A DNA stretch of 15,401 bases from assembly GCA_945873015.1 (NCBI GenBank), contig CAMCBY010000036.1, positions 1 through 15,401 on the forward strand, written 5' to 3'. The notes beneath the pieces were generated by a model, which worked only from the letters and a program-made list of their open reading frames with translations, did not search any database and was not told the DNA's origin. Positions 7,490 to 15,226 of this stretch are shown one piece after another. Position 1 is the first letter of the stretch, and every line of letters starts with the position of its first letter. Position numbers and translations under genes: made by a program. The stretch is from Klebsiella pneumoniae. GTDB lineage: Bacteria; Pseudomonadota; Gammaproteobacteria; Ga0077536.

Positions 7490-7789
7490 CTACGCTTGCG
7501 ACAGTGTGCGCGTGACGCTTGTATGGTTGAGCGCGGGACGTTCGAATTGTTTCAATAACAACTCGATTTGGCCGAGATGCGCGCGATAGAGTTTGGTCAG
7601 TCCGGTGAAGTCGGCCGGGTCGAGTTCGCGCAGATCGTCGAGTTTGCTGCGATACAGGCTGCGGTCTTCGAGCAATTGGGCGTGACGCGCGGCGATTTCG
7701 GCCGCGTAACCTTCGATCAGGCGGCGGGTCGCGGGTGCGCAGCTTGAGCCTGGTGGCAGAGCATCGATGATTTTGTGGTGGTCGCGCAT
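7490..7789 (-). CDS. Hypothetical protein, 99 residues, charged and helical
   Basis: I do not recognise this protein. It has 99 residues from the ATG at 7789, with no signal peptide, no membrane segment and one cysteine. The middle (about residues 20-85) is rich in Ala, Leu, Glu and Arg and looks mainly alpha-helical, possibly a helical hairpin or short coiled coil. Support that it is real comes from the strong terminator just after its stop (7467-7440), its position downstream of rep on the same strand, and the lack of another gene across this interval. The ribosome site is weak (CGAGAA about 8 bases upstream). It could be cotranscribed with rep, 185 bases upstream, or have its own promoter. 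No function is proposed. Confidence 0.65.
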   Translation of the reverse strand: MRDHHKIIDALPPGSSCAPATRRLIEGYAAEIAARHAQLLEDRSLYRSKLDDLRELDPADFTGLTKLYRAHLGQIELLLKQFERPALNHTSVTRTLSQA

Positions 7790-7807
7790 GGCTGTTCTCG
7801 TTTTACA

Positions 7808-7823
7808 TCTGCTCTACAGCAGA
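7808..7823. repeat. Small inverted repeat upstream of the 99-residue gene
   Basis: TCTGCT (7808-7813) and AGCAGA (7818-7823) form a perfect 6-bp stem around CTAC. ACA/TGT outside can extend it past one bulged A. It lies 19 bases before the ATG at 7789 in the minus-strand leader. It could modulate translation; no other evidence. Confidence 0.35.
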
Positions 7824-7903
7824 ATGTGTGCCAGTCCAGCGAGCCCGGCGGGTATTTGACTCAAGTGTTTGTTTTAGCTCGCGGTCAGCCGCCGACCCGG
7901 CTC

Positions 7904-7978
7904 CTGAGCACAAGCGCCGAGCGCGGCCGGTGTGGCAGGTCTGTCGCTGTGCAGCGACAGGTGGGGCCTCGTGCTCAG
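7904..7978. repeat. Nested inverted repeats at the 3' end of rep
   Basis: Outer arms CTGAGCAC (7904-7911) and GTGCTCAG (7971-7978) are perfect 8-base inverses. Inside, CTGTCGCTG (7941-7949) and CAGCGACAG (7952-7960) form a perfect 9-base inverse around TG. The rep stop codon (7977-7975) lies in the outer arm. No T-run follows on either strand. It could be an mRNA-stabilising end, a small structured RNA or a short repeat element. Confidence 0.5.
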
Positions 7979-9972
7979 GTCTTCAACATGCGCTTCAGGC
8001 TGTCGAGCGTGCCGCGGCCGGCGACCTTGTTGGCGCCGACGTCCATCGGCACGCCGTCCCAGGCGAGTTCGTCCTGAGGCAATTCGGTCAGGAAACGACT
8101 CGGCTCGACGGTCTCGGTCTGACCGAAACGTTTGCGCGAGCGGCAGAAACTCAAGGACAGCGTGCGTTGCGCGCGGGTGATGCCGACATAGGCCAGCCGC
8201 CGTTCTTCCTCGATGGTGTCGAGGGCGATGGAATTGCGATGAGGTAAGAGGTTTTCCTCGAAGCCCGCCAGGTAGACATGCGGATATTCGAGCCCTTTGG
8301 CGGCATGCAAGGTGGTCAACGCCACGGCATCGGTGTCCTTGTCATCCTCCTTGCGATCGGCGATGTCGAACAGAGTCAGGGCCGCCACCACGTCGGCGGT
8401 GGTACGGGACTCTTCAGCCTCGTGGATACGTTTTATCCACTTGCTGAGCTCAGCGACGTTATTACGCTTGCGTTCGGCGTCGGTCGGCGTCTCGGCGACC
8501 TGTTCGAGCCAATCGTCATAGCCGACATCGGCCAGCAGTTGTGCGAAGGCTTCGGGCGGCGGACTGTCGCCATGCAGGCGCTGAAAGTCATTCAGCCAGT
8601 CGATGAAGGCGCGGGTGCGTTTCAAGGTCAACGGCGAGACACGCGCGGCGAATTCCGCGTCCAGCGCGGCATCGGCGAGGCTGCCGTTACCGTTGGCCGC
8701 CACCTCCACCAGAATCTTGACGGTGGCCGGCCCGATAGCGCGGCGCGGTGTGTTGATGACCCGCAGCAGCGCATTGTTGTCACTGGGGTTGGCGATCAGG
8801 CGCAGATAACACACGCAATCTTTGATCTCGGTGAAATCGAAAAACGAGCGACCGCCCGACACCACGTAGGGAATGGCCCGCTCACGAAACGCATGTTCAA
8901 ACAGACGCGCCTGATGGTTGCTGCGCATAAGGACCGCAAAGTCGCCATAACGCAGTGAATGCACCAGGCGGCGATGCAGGATGTCATTGGCGAGCCACTC
9001 GACTTCATCGTGTTCGCTGGCACGACTTATGACACGAATCTTGTCGCCAAAACCGTGATCGCACCACAGGGTTTTGGGGTAGATATGCGGATTGTTGGCA
9101 ATCAGGCTGTTGGCGGCCTTCAAGATGATGCCGCTGCAGCGATAGTTCTGTTCCAGCTTGACGACCTTAAGGTCTGGAAAGTCACTGGCGAGTTGCAGCA
9201 TGTTTTCCGGCCGCGCGCCGCGCCAGGCATAAATTGACTGGTCATCATCACCGACCACTGTCAGGCGGCTGTGACCGCCGGCCAGCAGTCGCACCAGCTC
9301 ATACTGGGACAGATTGGTGTCCTGATATTCATCCACCAGCAGATAGTCGATACGCTCGCGCCAGCGTTGCAGGACTTCCTCGTCCGCTTGCAAGAGCCCT
9401 ACCGGTGCGATGATCAGATCATCGAAATCGACGGCGTTGAAAGCGCGCAGCGCCTCGCAATAGGGGCCGTAACAGCGCAACGCCAGCTTTTGCGCCGGCG
9501 TGAAATCAGTGTTGACGACTTTGTTGGGTGGAATCAACGCGTATTTCCAGCCCGATATCTGGTGCTGAACCTCAGCCACGGAAATATCGCTGCCGGGTTG
9601 ATCGCGACGCATGAGATCGGCCAGCAGGTTGGCGCAATCACCGGAATCGAGAATCGAAAAGCCGGGGCGGTAACCGAGCAGGCTGCACTCGGCGCGCATG
9701 ATGCGCAGGCCCAGGGTGTGAAAGGTGGAAATCCACGGCCCCTTGGTCTTGCGTGGCAGCAGGCTGCTCACGCGCTCGCGCATCTCGCGCGCGGCCTTAT
9801 TGGTGAAGGTGATGGCCGAGATACGATCCGGCGGCACTTCCCGTTGTTTGATGAGGTATTCGATTTTATGCGCGATGACGCGTGTCTTGCCGCTGCCGGC
9901 GCCGGCCAGCACCAGCAGCGGGCCGTCGATGTGGCGCACGGCCTCGCGTTGTCTCTCATTGAGTTTGTTCAA
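7975..9972 (-). CDS. rep: ATP-dependent DNA helicase Rep (UvrD/PcrA superfamily)
   Basis: The protein has 665 residues, close to E. coli Rep (673). Walker A AGAGSGKT ends at residue 30. Further superfamily 1 motifs follow: ITFTNKAAREM, STFHTLG, LLVDEYQDTN, GDDDQSIYAWRGA, KLEQNYR, TLHAAKGLE and RRLAYVGITRA. Matches specific to Rep rather than UvrD include FDDLI after the YGPYCEAL region and SRFLTELPQDEL near the C-terminus. It is a 3'-5' helicase that clears protein roadblocks and restarts replication forks. The start is TTG at 9972; no in-frame ATG gives a better N-terminus, and the ribosome site is weak, suggesting low expression. It diverges from the gene at 10155. Confidence 0.92.
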   Translation of the reverse strand: MNKLNERQREAVRHIDGPLLVLAGAGSGKTRVIAHKIEYLIKQREVPPDRISAITFTNKAAREMRERVSSLLPRKTKGPWISTFHTLGLRIMRAECSLLGYRPGFSILDSGDCANLLADLMRRDQPGSDISVAEVQHQISGWKYALIPPNKVVNTDFTPAQKLALRCYGPYCEALRAFNAVDFDDLIIAPVGLLQADEEVLQRWRERIDYLLVDEYQDTNLSQYELVRLLAGGHSRLTVVGDDDQSIYAWRGARPENMLQLASDFPDLKVVKLEQNYRCSGIILKAANSLIANNPHIYPKTLWCDHGFGDKIRVISRASEHDEVEWLANDILHRRLVHSLRYGDFAVLMRSNHQARLFEHAFRERAIPYVVSGGRSFFDFTEIKDCVCYLRLIANPSDNNALLRVINTPRRAIGPATVKILVEVAANGNGSLADAALDAEFAARVSPLTLKRTRAFIDWLNDFQRLHGDSPPPEAFAQLLADVGYDDWLEQVAETPTDAERKRNNVAELSKWIKRIHEAEESRTTADVVAALTLFDIADRKEDDKDTDAVALTTLHAAKGLEYPHVYLAGFEENLLPHRNSIALDTIEEERRLAYVGITRAQRTLSLSFCRSRKRFGQTETVEPSRFLTELPQDELAWDGVPMDVGANKVAGRGTLDSLKRMLKT

Positions 9973-10113
9973 GCTTAAGCATTCTTATGAGCGCGCCGGG
10001 CGGGGAGCGCGCGGGCCAGCTTTGAATTTTAAGTGAATGCGCGCCGCCGCGCACCGCCCTGACTGAAGGAATTCGTGACCAGGTGTGCGTCGCGGTTGCG
10101 CACTGAACCCGCT

Positions 10114-10119
10114 TACAAT
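10114..10119 (+). promoter_or_regulatory. Possible -10 box for the 10155-11866 operon
   Basis: TACAAT at 10114-10119, in the context GCTTACAATTGCC, is a strong -10 candidate 36 bases before the GTG at 10155. No good -35 lies at 16-18 bases. Prediction by eye. Confidence 0.35.
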
Positions 10120-10154
10120 TGCCACCATGTGCACTCCCGTGAAGTTGCCCGCGC

Positions 10155-10673
10155 GTGACACCGCCTGATTTTTTTCGCAAAGCGCTGCTCGTCCTGGTGG
10201 GTATCGCGCTGACAACGGCCGGTGGTTTTGCGGTCGGGCAACGTTGGGCGCTGCGCAATACCCTGCCGGCGGCGGTGCCGGTCACCATTGGTGAGTCCGG
10301 GCAAACCTTCAATGCCCGCCTCGATACCGGCGCGGTGGTGTCTTCCATCAATGCCCATGAGCTCAAGGTTCTGGATAGCGAGGGGCCGCCGTCGGCGCGT
10401 GACACCGGTAAGATGATCAGTTTTGTGCTGATCAACGAACGCGGCGAGCGCCATCCGCTCGTCGCACAGATAGCTCAGGTGCGCGGCATCCGCAGCGCGG
10501 ATTGTCGCGAAATCCGTTATCACGTTTATCTCACTGTGCAGTTTCGCGGCCAGGACTACCGCGTGCTGACCAACCTCAATGACCGCAGTAACGCCGGCGA
10601 CATGCTTTTGCTCGGCCGCAACTGGTTGCGCAACGGATTCGCCGTGGCTGCGGTCGGAGCACCGGAAATATGA
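10155..10673 (+). CDS. Membrane-anchored retropepsin-like protein (RimK-associated ATP-dependent zinc protease family)
   Basis: The protein has 172 residues from a GTG at 10155. Residues 9-28 form one hydrophobic segment, a signal anchor or signal peptide. The rest matches the family often annotated as ATP-dependent zinc protease (DUF785). ARLDTGAVVSSINA carries the aspartic-protease-like DTGA at 57-60, and the C-terminal DRSNAGDMLLLGRNWL block is typical. The fold is that of a single retropepsin-like domain that would have to dimerise to be active; neither zinc nor ATP dependence is visible. The domain should face the periplasm. The stop overlaps the next gene's ATG as ATGA, so the two are translated together. 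Confidence 0.75.
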   Translation: MTPPDFFRKALLVLVGIALTTAGGFAVGQRWALRNTLPAAVPVTIGESGQTFNARLDTGAVVSSINAHELKVLDSEGPPSARDTGKMISFVLINERGERHPLVAQIAQVRGIRSADCREIRYHVYLTVQFRGQDYRVLTNLNDRSNAGDMLLLGRNWLRNGFAVAAVGAPEI

Positions 10674-11866
10674 GTTCGAAGGACGCGGCGCAGCCGCATG
10701 TTGATATCCAGCTCGGTGAGACCAGCTTGCGCCTGCTTGGTACCGCCCACGTCTCGCGCGCCAGCGCTGAAGCGGTGACGCATGAAATTGACAGCGGCGC
10801 CTACGATGAAGTCGCCATCGAACTGTGTGTCAACCGGCACCGGGGTATGGTCGACCCCGAGACGCTCGAGCGCATGGACTTGTTCGAGGTTATTCGCAGT
10901 GGCAAGGTGCCGATGGTCACCGCGATGCTGGCAATGGCTGCATTTCAGCAGCGTATCGCCGAACAATTCGGCATCGAGCCGGGTGCCGAGATGCGCGCGG
11001 CCATCGAGGGCGCGCGCCAGCACGGGCTGAAAGTGCACCTGATAGACCGCGACATCGGTACGACTTTGCGTCGTATCTACCGCAATGTGCCGTGGTACAA
11101 ACGGATGTATCTGTTCTCCGGGCTGTTTGCCAGCATCGTGGTGGACGATGAAATTCCGGAAGCGGAAATCGAGGCTTTGAAGGAGGGCGATCTGCTGGAA
11201 AGCACATTCGCGCAGTTCGCCGACAGCGCCCACCAGATCTATCAGCCGCTCATCGACGAGCGTGACCAATACATGGCGGCGCACTTGCTGGATATCGCCG
11301 ACGGTGGCGCGCGCCGCGTGCTGGCGGTGGTCGGCGCCGGCCACTTGAAAGGCATCCGCCGTTATCTCGAAGAGGGGATGAGCGAGCGTGCCGCGCGGCT
11401 GCGCGAACTCGATACCGTGCCGGCCGGGGCCAGTTGGGTGAAACACATTCCGACCTTGCTGGTGCTGCTGTTTGTGGTCGGCTTTGTGGTAGGTTTCATG
11501 CGCAGTCCGGAACTCGGCTGGTCGCTGATTGGCCAGTGGGTGTTCATCACGGGTGGACTGGCGGCGCTAGGCACGCTGGTAGCGGGTGGCCATGTGCTGA
11601 CCATCATCAGTGCGTTTCTGGGTGCGCCACTCACTACCCTGCATCCCGCCATTGGCATCGGCATGGTGACGGCGCCGGTTGAAGCGTGGATACGCAAGCC
11701 GACCGTGGCCGACTTCAGGAAGCTGCGCAAGGACACCACCTCGTTATCCGGCTGGCGCCATAACCGCGTGGCACGCACCTTTCTGGTGTTTTTCTTAAGT
11801 TCGCTCGGCGCCGCCAGCGGCACTTATATCGCCGGCTTCCGCATCATTCACCAGTTGTTCCATTAA
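10670..11866 (+). CDS. TraB/PrgY (Tiki-like) family membrane protein
   Basis: The protein has 398 residues. The N-terminal domain of roughly 240 residues carries LLGTAHVSRAS (GTAH at residues 24-27) and a second GxxH, VVGAGHLKGI, near residue 225. These paired GxxH motifs, with VAIELCVNRH between them, mark the TraB/GumN/Tiki clan, which includes metal-dependent proteases. The C-terminal 150 residues hold about four membrane helices with the loop PLTTLHPAIGIGM. Enterococcal PrgY/TraB lowers peptide pheromone activity; the role of chromosomal proteobacterial homologues is not settled. Its ATG overlaps the stop of the retropepsin-like gene. Its 3' end overlaps the convergent permease gene by 23 bases. 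Confidence 0.85.
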   Translation: MSSKDAAQPHVDIQLGETSLRLLGTAHVSRASAEAVTHEIDSGAYDEVAIELCVNRHRGMVDPETLERMDLFEVIRSGKVPMVTAMLAMAAFQQRIAEQFGIEPGAEMRAAIEGARQHGLKVHLIDRDIGTTLRRIYRNVPWYKRMYLFSGLFASIVVDDEIPEAEIEALKEGDLLESTFAQFADSAHQIYQPLIDERDQYMAAHLLDIADGGARRVLAVVGAGHLKGIRRYLEEGMSERAARLRELDTVPAGASWVKHIPTLLVLLFVVGFVVGFMRSPELGWSLIGQWVFITGGLAALGTLVAGGHVLTIISAFLGAPLTTLHPAIGIGMVTAPVEAWIRKPTVADFRKLRKDTTSLSGWRHNRVARTFLVFFLSSLGAASGTYIAGFRIIHQLFH

Positions 11867-13172
11867 TGCCCTCTTGCAGTCGCCGGTAAGCGCGCACAGC
11901 GAGAAACAGTACGACTGCGCAATGCACACTCATGATGACGATGGCGGTCATCGGCGCGGTAAAGAACGGTGGCCAGAACAAAGGCACAAACGCTTCAAGG
12001 CCGAGGTGTGGCAGCAAGGCCGGCAGCAGACCATCGAGGATGCCGATGTAGATGAGCGTGGTGGCTTCCGGCACGCCACGGCGCAAACTCATGCCGAAAT
12101 AGCTCAGTAAAACCAGATCGCGCAACATCATGAGCGCCACAGCCAACGCCACCGGCCCGAGATTATCGAGCCGCTCAAGGGTGAGTTCCGGCGCTGTGCC
12201 GAGCGCCGCGACGAGTAGCCCCGCCGCCAGCGCGACAGCGGCCGACACCGGCCACAGTGGCAGTTCCTCCAGCGCGCGGCCGTAGCGGCGGCTGGCGACC
12301 GCGCGCTCGGCGCGCCGCCATTGCACCGGATCGCTAGGGTAAGCGAAGGCCGCGATATAGCTCTGCACGATAGCCGTCACGCACAGCGTCGCGCACAGGC
12401 TGCGCAGCAGCGCCAGGGATGGCACGAGCGCAACGCCGATGAAACCAGCGCAAAACACCGTCGCGAATACACTGAATGCCAGCCACGCGTCGGGTCGCGT
12501 TGCAATCTTGAGTTCCATACTCATGGCGCGCGCGGCGCCGAGCACTGCCCAGGCCGCCAACAGCGCTGTGGTCAGAGCGGCGAACGGCAGGCGCTGTAGC
12601 GTCATTTCGTACCACAGCACGGTGCCTTGCGGGTCGAGCACATTCATGACGTTCGGCAGCATGAAGAGCAGTAGACCCACCACCAGCAGATTGGCAAAAC
12701 GCGATTGCAGACCGCTGCCGCGATGCAGACCCACGAGAGCACCGATCAAGGCCAGTCCGTGCGCCAGCACCGCCAGCGAGATCACCAGCACGGCAGTCAG
12801 CAGGCCGTCGATGAGCGCATGCGATTCACTGCTGCCGAGGAACAGCAACAGACAGCACAGCCCCGCATACCAGGACATCGCCGTCGCGCCGAGCAGCTTG
12901 CCCCAGGTCATCCGCCAGGCGGACAGCGCGCACATACGTTGAATGTCCCAGGTGCGCGCGCGTGCCTCGTCGAGCACGCTGTTGGCGGCCTGCCGCGAGC
13001 CCCACACCATGGTCGCGACCAGAAACCCGGTGATGGCCATTTTGTTGATACCAAGGCCGCCAGGATCGACCGCGCGCACCAGTCCTGCGACGGCGAAGAT
13101 CACCGCGGGTATCAGCAGCAGTTTATGCAGCGTGACTTCAAGCCATAGATTGCGTCGCAATTCGGGATTCAT
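11844..13172 (-). CDS. ABC transporter permease, about 12 membrane segments
   Basis: The protein has 442 residues from the ATG at 13172; a GTG one codon earlier (13175) is possible. It is hydrophobic throughout, with about twelve predicted membrane segments separated by short charged loops. Typical single ABC-2/NosY permeases have about six segments in 250-280 residues, so this looks like two permease halves in one chain. The short first cytoplasmic loop NSVLDEARARTWDIQRMCAL resembles the loop after helix 2 in ABC-2 permeases. It is coupled to the upstream ATPase by TGATG. Substrate is unknown. The 3' end overlaps the TraB gene from the other strand by 23 bases. Confidence 0.75.
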   Translation of the reverse strand: MNPELRRNLWLEVTLHKLLLIPAVIFAVAGLVRAVDPGGLGINKMAITGFLVATMVWGSRQAANSVLDEARARTWDIQRMCALSAWRMTWGKLLGATAMSWYAGLCCLLLFLGSSESHALIDGLLTAVLVISLAVLAHGLALIGALVGLHRGSGLQSRFANLLVVGLLLFMLPNVMNVLDPQGTVLWYEMTLQRLPFAALTTALLAAWAVLGAARAMSMELKIATRPDAWLAFSVFATVFCAGFIGVALVPSLALLRSLCATLCVTAIVQSYIAAFAYPSDPVQWRRAERAVASRRYGRALEELPLWPVSAAVALAAGLLVAALGTAPELTLERLDNLGPVALAVALMMLRDLVLLSYFGMSLRRGVPEATTLIYIGILDGLLPALLPHLGLEAFVPLFWPPFFTAPMTAIVIMSVHCAVVLFLAVRAYRRLQEGINGTTGE

Positions 13173-14092
13173 CACGCATCTTGCCCACGGCTGAGGGAAT
13201 GGATGTAGGACTGCTGCAGGTCTTCGGTGACGGCTGCGAAATGACTGATGCTGAGCCCATCCGCGAGCAGGGACTGCAATAGCGCGGCGCGCTCTGGTGC
13301 GGCGCCCTGCAGGGCAAAACGTACTGTGAGGCCATCGACCCGCAAGGCGCTGACCGCGGGGTGTTGTTTTAACGCCGCCTTGAGTGATTCGCTGCCTTGC
13401 AACGCCTGGACTTCCATATGGGTGCCCGCTTCGCCGGAACTGGCGAGCGCGCGGTGTTCGACCAGCCGTCCACCCCGCAGGATCAGCATATGCGTCGAAT
13501 AGGCCTCGAGCTCCGCCAGAATGTGCGATGACACCAGCAGCGTCATGCCTCGTTGGCGTAGTGCGAGAAACAAGTCGCCGAGCGCGAAGCGCGCTTCCGG
13601 ATCGAGACCCGAGGCCGGTTCGTCGAGCAGTACCACGGTCGGTGCGTGAATGATCGCCTGGGCGATGGCAACGCGCTGCCTGAGCCCGCGCGACAACTCG
13701 CCGGTGCGCTGATCAAGGCGCTCCGCGAGACCGAGCTCAGTCGCTGTCGCGACCACGGTCTGCGCCAATACATGCGGCGCGAGGCCATTGGCCGCGCCGA
13801 CATAACTCAAACACTGACGCACCGTCAGCGGGTCGTACAGCCCGAAGAAATCGGACAGGTAACCGAGGTGTCGATGGCTGCGTCGCGGCTCCTCGACGAC
13901 ATCGATGCCGTTGACCATGACCGAGCCGCTGAGCGGCCGTTCCATGCCGGCCAGACAGCGCAGCAGAGTGGTTTTGCCTGCGCCATTCGGGCCGACCAGG
14001 GCGGTGATGGTGCCGGGCGCGATGTCGAAGCTGACATCGCTCAAGGCGCGCAGCCCCGGATATTCGTAACACAGCTCGCGGACTTCAATCAT
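13172..14092 (-). CDS. ABC transporter ATP-binding protein
   Basis: The protein has 306 residues. Walker A GPNGAGKTT is at 34-42, the signature LSRGLRQR at 133-140, Walker B VVLLDEP at 153-159 and the switch His at 190 in SSH. The Q-loop region reads GYLSDFFGLYDPLTV, with Ser-Asp where Gln or Glu is usual. About 90 residues after the ATPase core (from 215) form an extra C-terminal domain, as in NosF/CcmA/gliding-type ABC ATPases. It energises the adjacent permease for export or membrane work. The start is the ATG at 14092; no ribosome site is evident. It diverges from the nrtS-like gene. Confidence 0.88.
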   Translation of the reverse strand: MIEVRELCYEYPGLRALSDVSFDIAPGTITALVGPNGAGKTTLLRCLAGMERPLSGSVMVNGIDVVEEPRRSHRHLGYLSDFFGLYDPLTVRQCLSYVGAANGLAPHVLAQTVVATATELGLAERLDQRTGELSRGLRQRVAIAQAIIHAPTVVLLDEPASGLDPEARFALGDLFLALRQRGMTLLVSSHILAELEAYSTHMLILRGGRLVEHRALASSGEAGTHMEVQALQGSESLKAALKQHPAVSALRVDGLTVRFALQGAAPERAALLQSLLADGLSISHFAAVTEDLQQSYIHSLSRGQDA

Positions 14093-14130
14093 GGTGTGGC
14101 AGGTTTGAGGCGCACGGGTATGGTCGTGCA

Positions 14131-14307
14131 GTGAACGCGGTTAACATTGATCCGTCCGCCATCGCCTCGAGACGATGCGGAGGAGTTATCGCTGAGCAAC
14201 GGCTGGCCATACAAGGCATTGTGCCCAATCACCCTGAGGAAGTATCCAAGAGGCTCGATGGTGCTTGTGAAATCGCACAAGAGTTGTCGCCTGGCGTGCG
14301 CAGGCGC
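14131..14307 (+). other. Leader or N-terminal extension of the nrtS-like gene
   Basis: This stretch is open in frame with the nrtS-like gene from a GTG at 14131, but it has no family resemblance. It contains a stem at the 14158-14177 area (CATCG with CGATG around an 8-base loop), an isolated strong GGAGGAG near 14177-14183 with no start behind it, and CGCCTG (14288-14293) with CAGGCG (14301-14306) directly before the ATG at 14308. A short ORF, ATG 14258 to TGA 14311, follows AAGAGG (14248-14253) and overlaps the nrtS-like ATG as ATGA. It reads better as a regulated leader than as coding, but coding cannot be excluded. Confidence 0.35.
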
Positions 14308-14538
14308 ATGACCGCGTGGCTGGACATTGCCTTGGCGCCAGCCACTGTGCGGCGCTCGTTGCGGGTCGCAATGGTGGTGGGAAGTATCCTGGTCGCCATC
14401 AATTATGGCGACCGTATCATCGCCGGCAGCTTGGGCACGCGTGAGTTCGCCAAGATCGCACTGACCTACTGCGTACCTTATTGTGTCGCGACTTATGCTG
14501 CGGTGAGCGCTTTGCTCGGCGCTAAACGAGCGTCGTAG
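14308..14538 (+). CDS. NrtS-like two-helix membrane protein
   Basis: The protein has 76 residues from the ATG at 14308. The pattern ALAPATVRRSLRVAMVVG, INYGD, LTYCVPYCVATYA matches the small NrtS family, linked in cyanobacteria to nitrate/nitrite transport. There are two membrane segments, at about residues 18-33 and 52-70. Family members are usually 70-90 residues, which favours this start over in-frame GTG codons at 14131 or 14221. A hairpin (14288-14306) lies directly before the ATG. The start codon overlaps the stop of a mini-ORF as ATGA. No nitrate reductase gene is in view, so a nitrate role is family-based only. The nitroreductase gene follows after 27 bases. Confidence 0.72.
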   Translation: MTAWLDIALAPATVRRSLRVAMVVGSILVAINYGDRIIAGSLGTREFAKIALTYCVPYCVATYAAVSALLGAKRAS

Positions 14539-14565
14539 TGTGTTTCGTCAATTCGGGAGAATTTT

Positions 14566-15141
14566 ATGTCCGCTATACTTGATGTCTTGAGTCAGCGCTG
14601 GAGTCCGCGCGCCTTTGCGCCGCGCGCCATCGAGGCCGACAAATTGACCGCCCTGTTCGAAGCGGCGCGCTGGGCGCCATCCTGTTATAACGATCAGCCG
14701 TGGAGTTTCCTTATCATGCGGCGTGGCACAGACGCCGCTTACGAGCAGTTACTGGCAACCCTCATGGCCGCCAATCAGGCCTGGGCGGCCACTGCACCGG
14801 TGTTGGTGCTGAACACGGTACGCAAACACTTTTCTCACAACGGCAAACCCAATCGCTGGGCCCACTACGATCTCGGTTTGGCGGTCGGTAATCTGCTCAG
14901 CGAAGCCACCCATCTAGGTTTGCTGGTGCATCAGATGGCAGGATTCGACGCTGATCTCGCGCAACGCTCCCTCGCGCTTCCGGACGACCACGAGGCGATC
15001 GCAGTCATGGCGATTGGTTACCTCGGCGACCCGGCGTCATTACCCGCGGGAGTGGAAGAAAAATCTCCCGCACAACGTGAACGCAAAGCGCTCGCAGAAT
15101 TCGCCTATGTTGGTCAATGGCAGCGCGGCTTGGACATCTGA
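14566..15141 (+). CDS. Nitroreductase family protein (FMN-dependent)
   Basis: The protein has 191 residues from the ATG at 14566, with a good ribosome site GGGAGA eight bases upstream. RWSPRAF at residues 11-17 supplies the FMN phosphate/ribityl contacts, followed by RWAPSCYNDQPWSF (35-48), the usual signature of the family. A later GYLGDP and a C-terminal KSPAQRERKAL complete the fold. Such enzymes are dimeric cytoplasmic flavoproteins using NAD(P)H to reduce nitro, quinone or enone substrates; the physiological substrate is unknown. The gene follows the nrtS-like gene by 27 bases and is probably cotranscribed. Confidence 0.88.
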   Translation: MSAILDVLSQRWSPRAFAPRAIEADKLTALFEAARWAPSCYNDQPWSFLIMRRGTDAAYEQLLATLMAANQAWAATAPVLVLNTVRKHFSHNGKPNRWAHYDLGLAVGNLLSEATHLGLLVHQMAGFDADLAQRSLALPDDHEAIAVMAIGYLGDPASLPAGVEEKSPAQRERKALAEFAYVGQWQRGLDI

Positions 15142-15226
15142 TTGGTTGTCGTGCTGAGGGCCTCTCGGCCTGCAGCGCGAACACGAATTAATAAAGCCAG
15201 CACAGCGAGCACGTGGAGAGCAGGCA

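Noticed and set aside
9271..9978. 235-residue plus-strand open frame
   Set aside because: It lies opposite the N-terminal motor motifs of rep and shows no recognisable domain.
10556..11446. 296-residue minus-strand open frame
   Set aside because: It is antisense to the retropepsin-like and TraB-family genes, which carry intact motifs and an ATGA junction.
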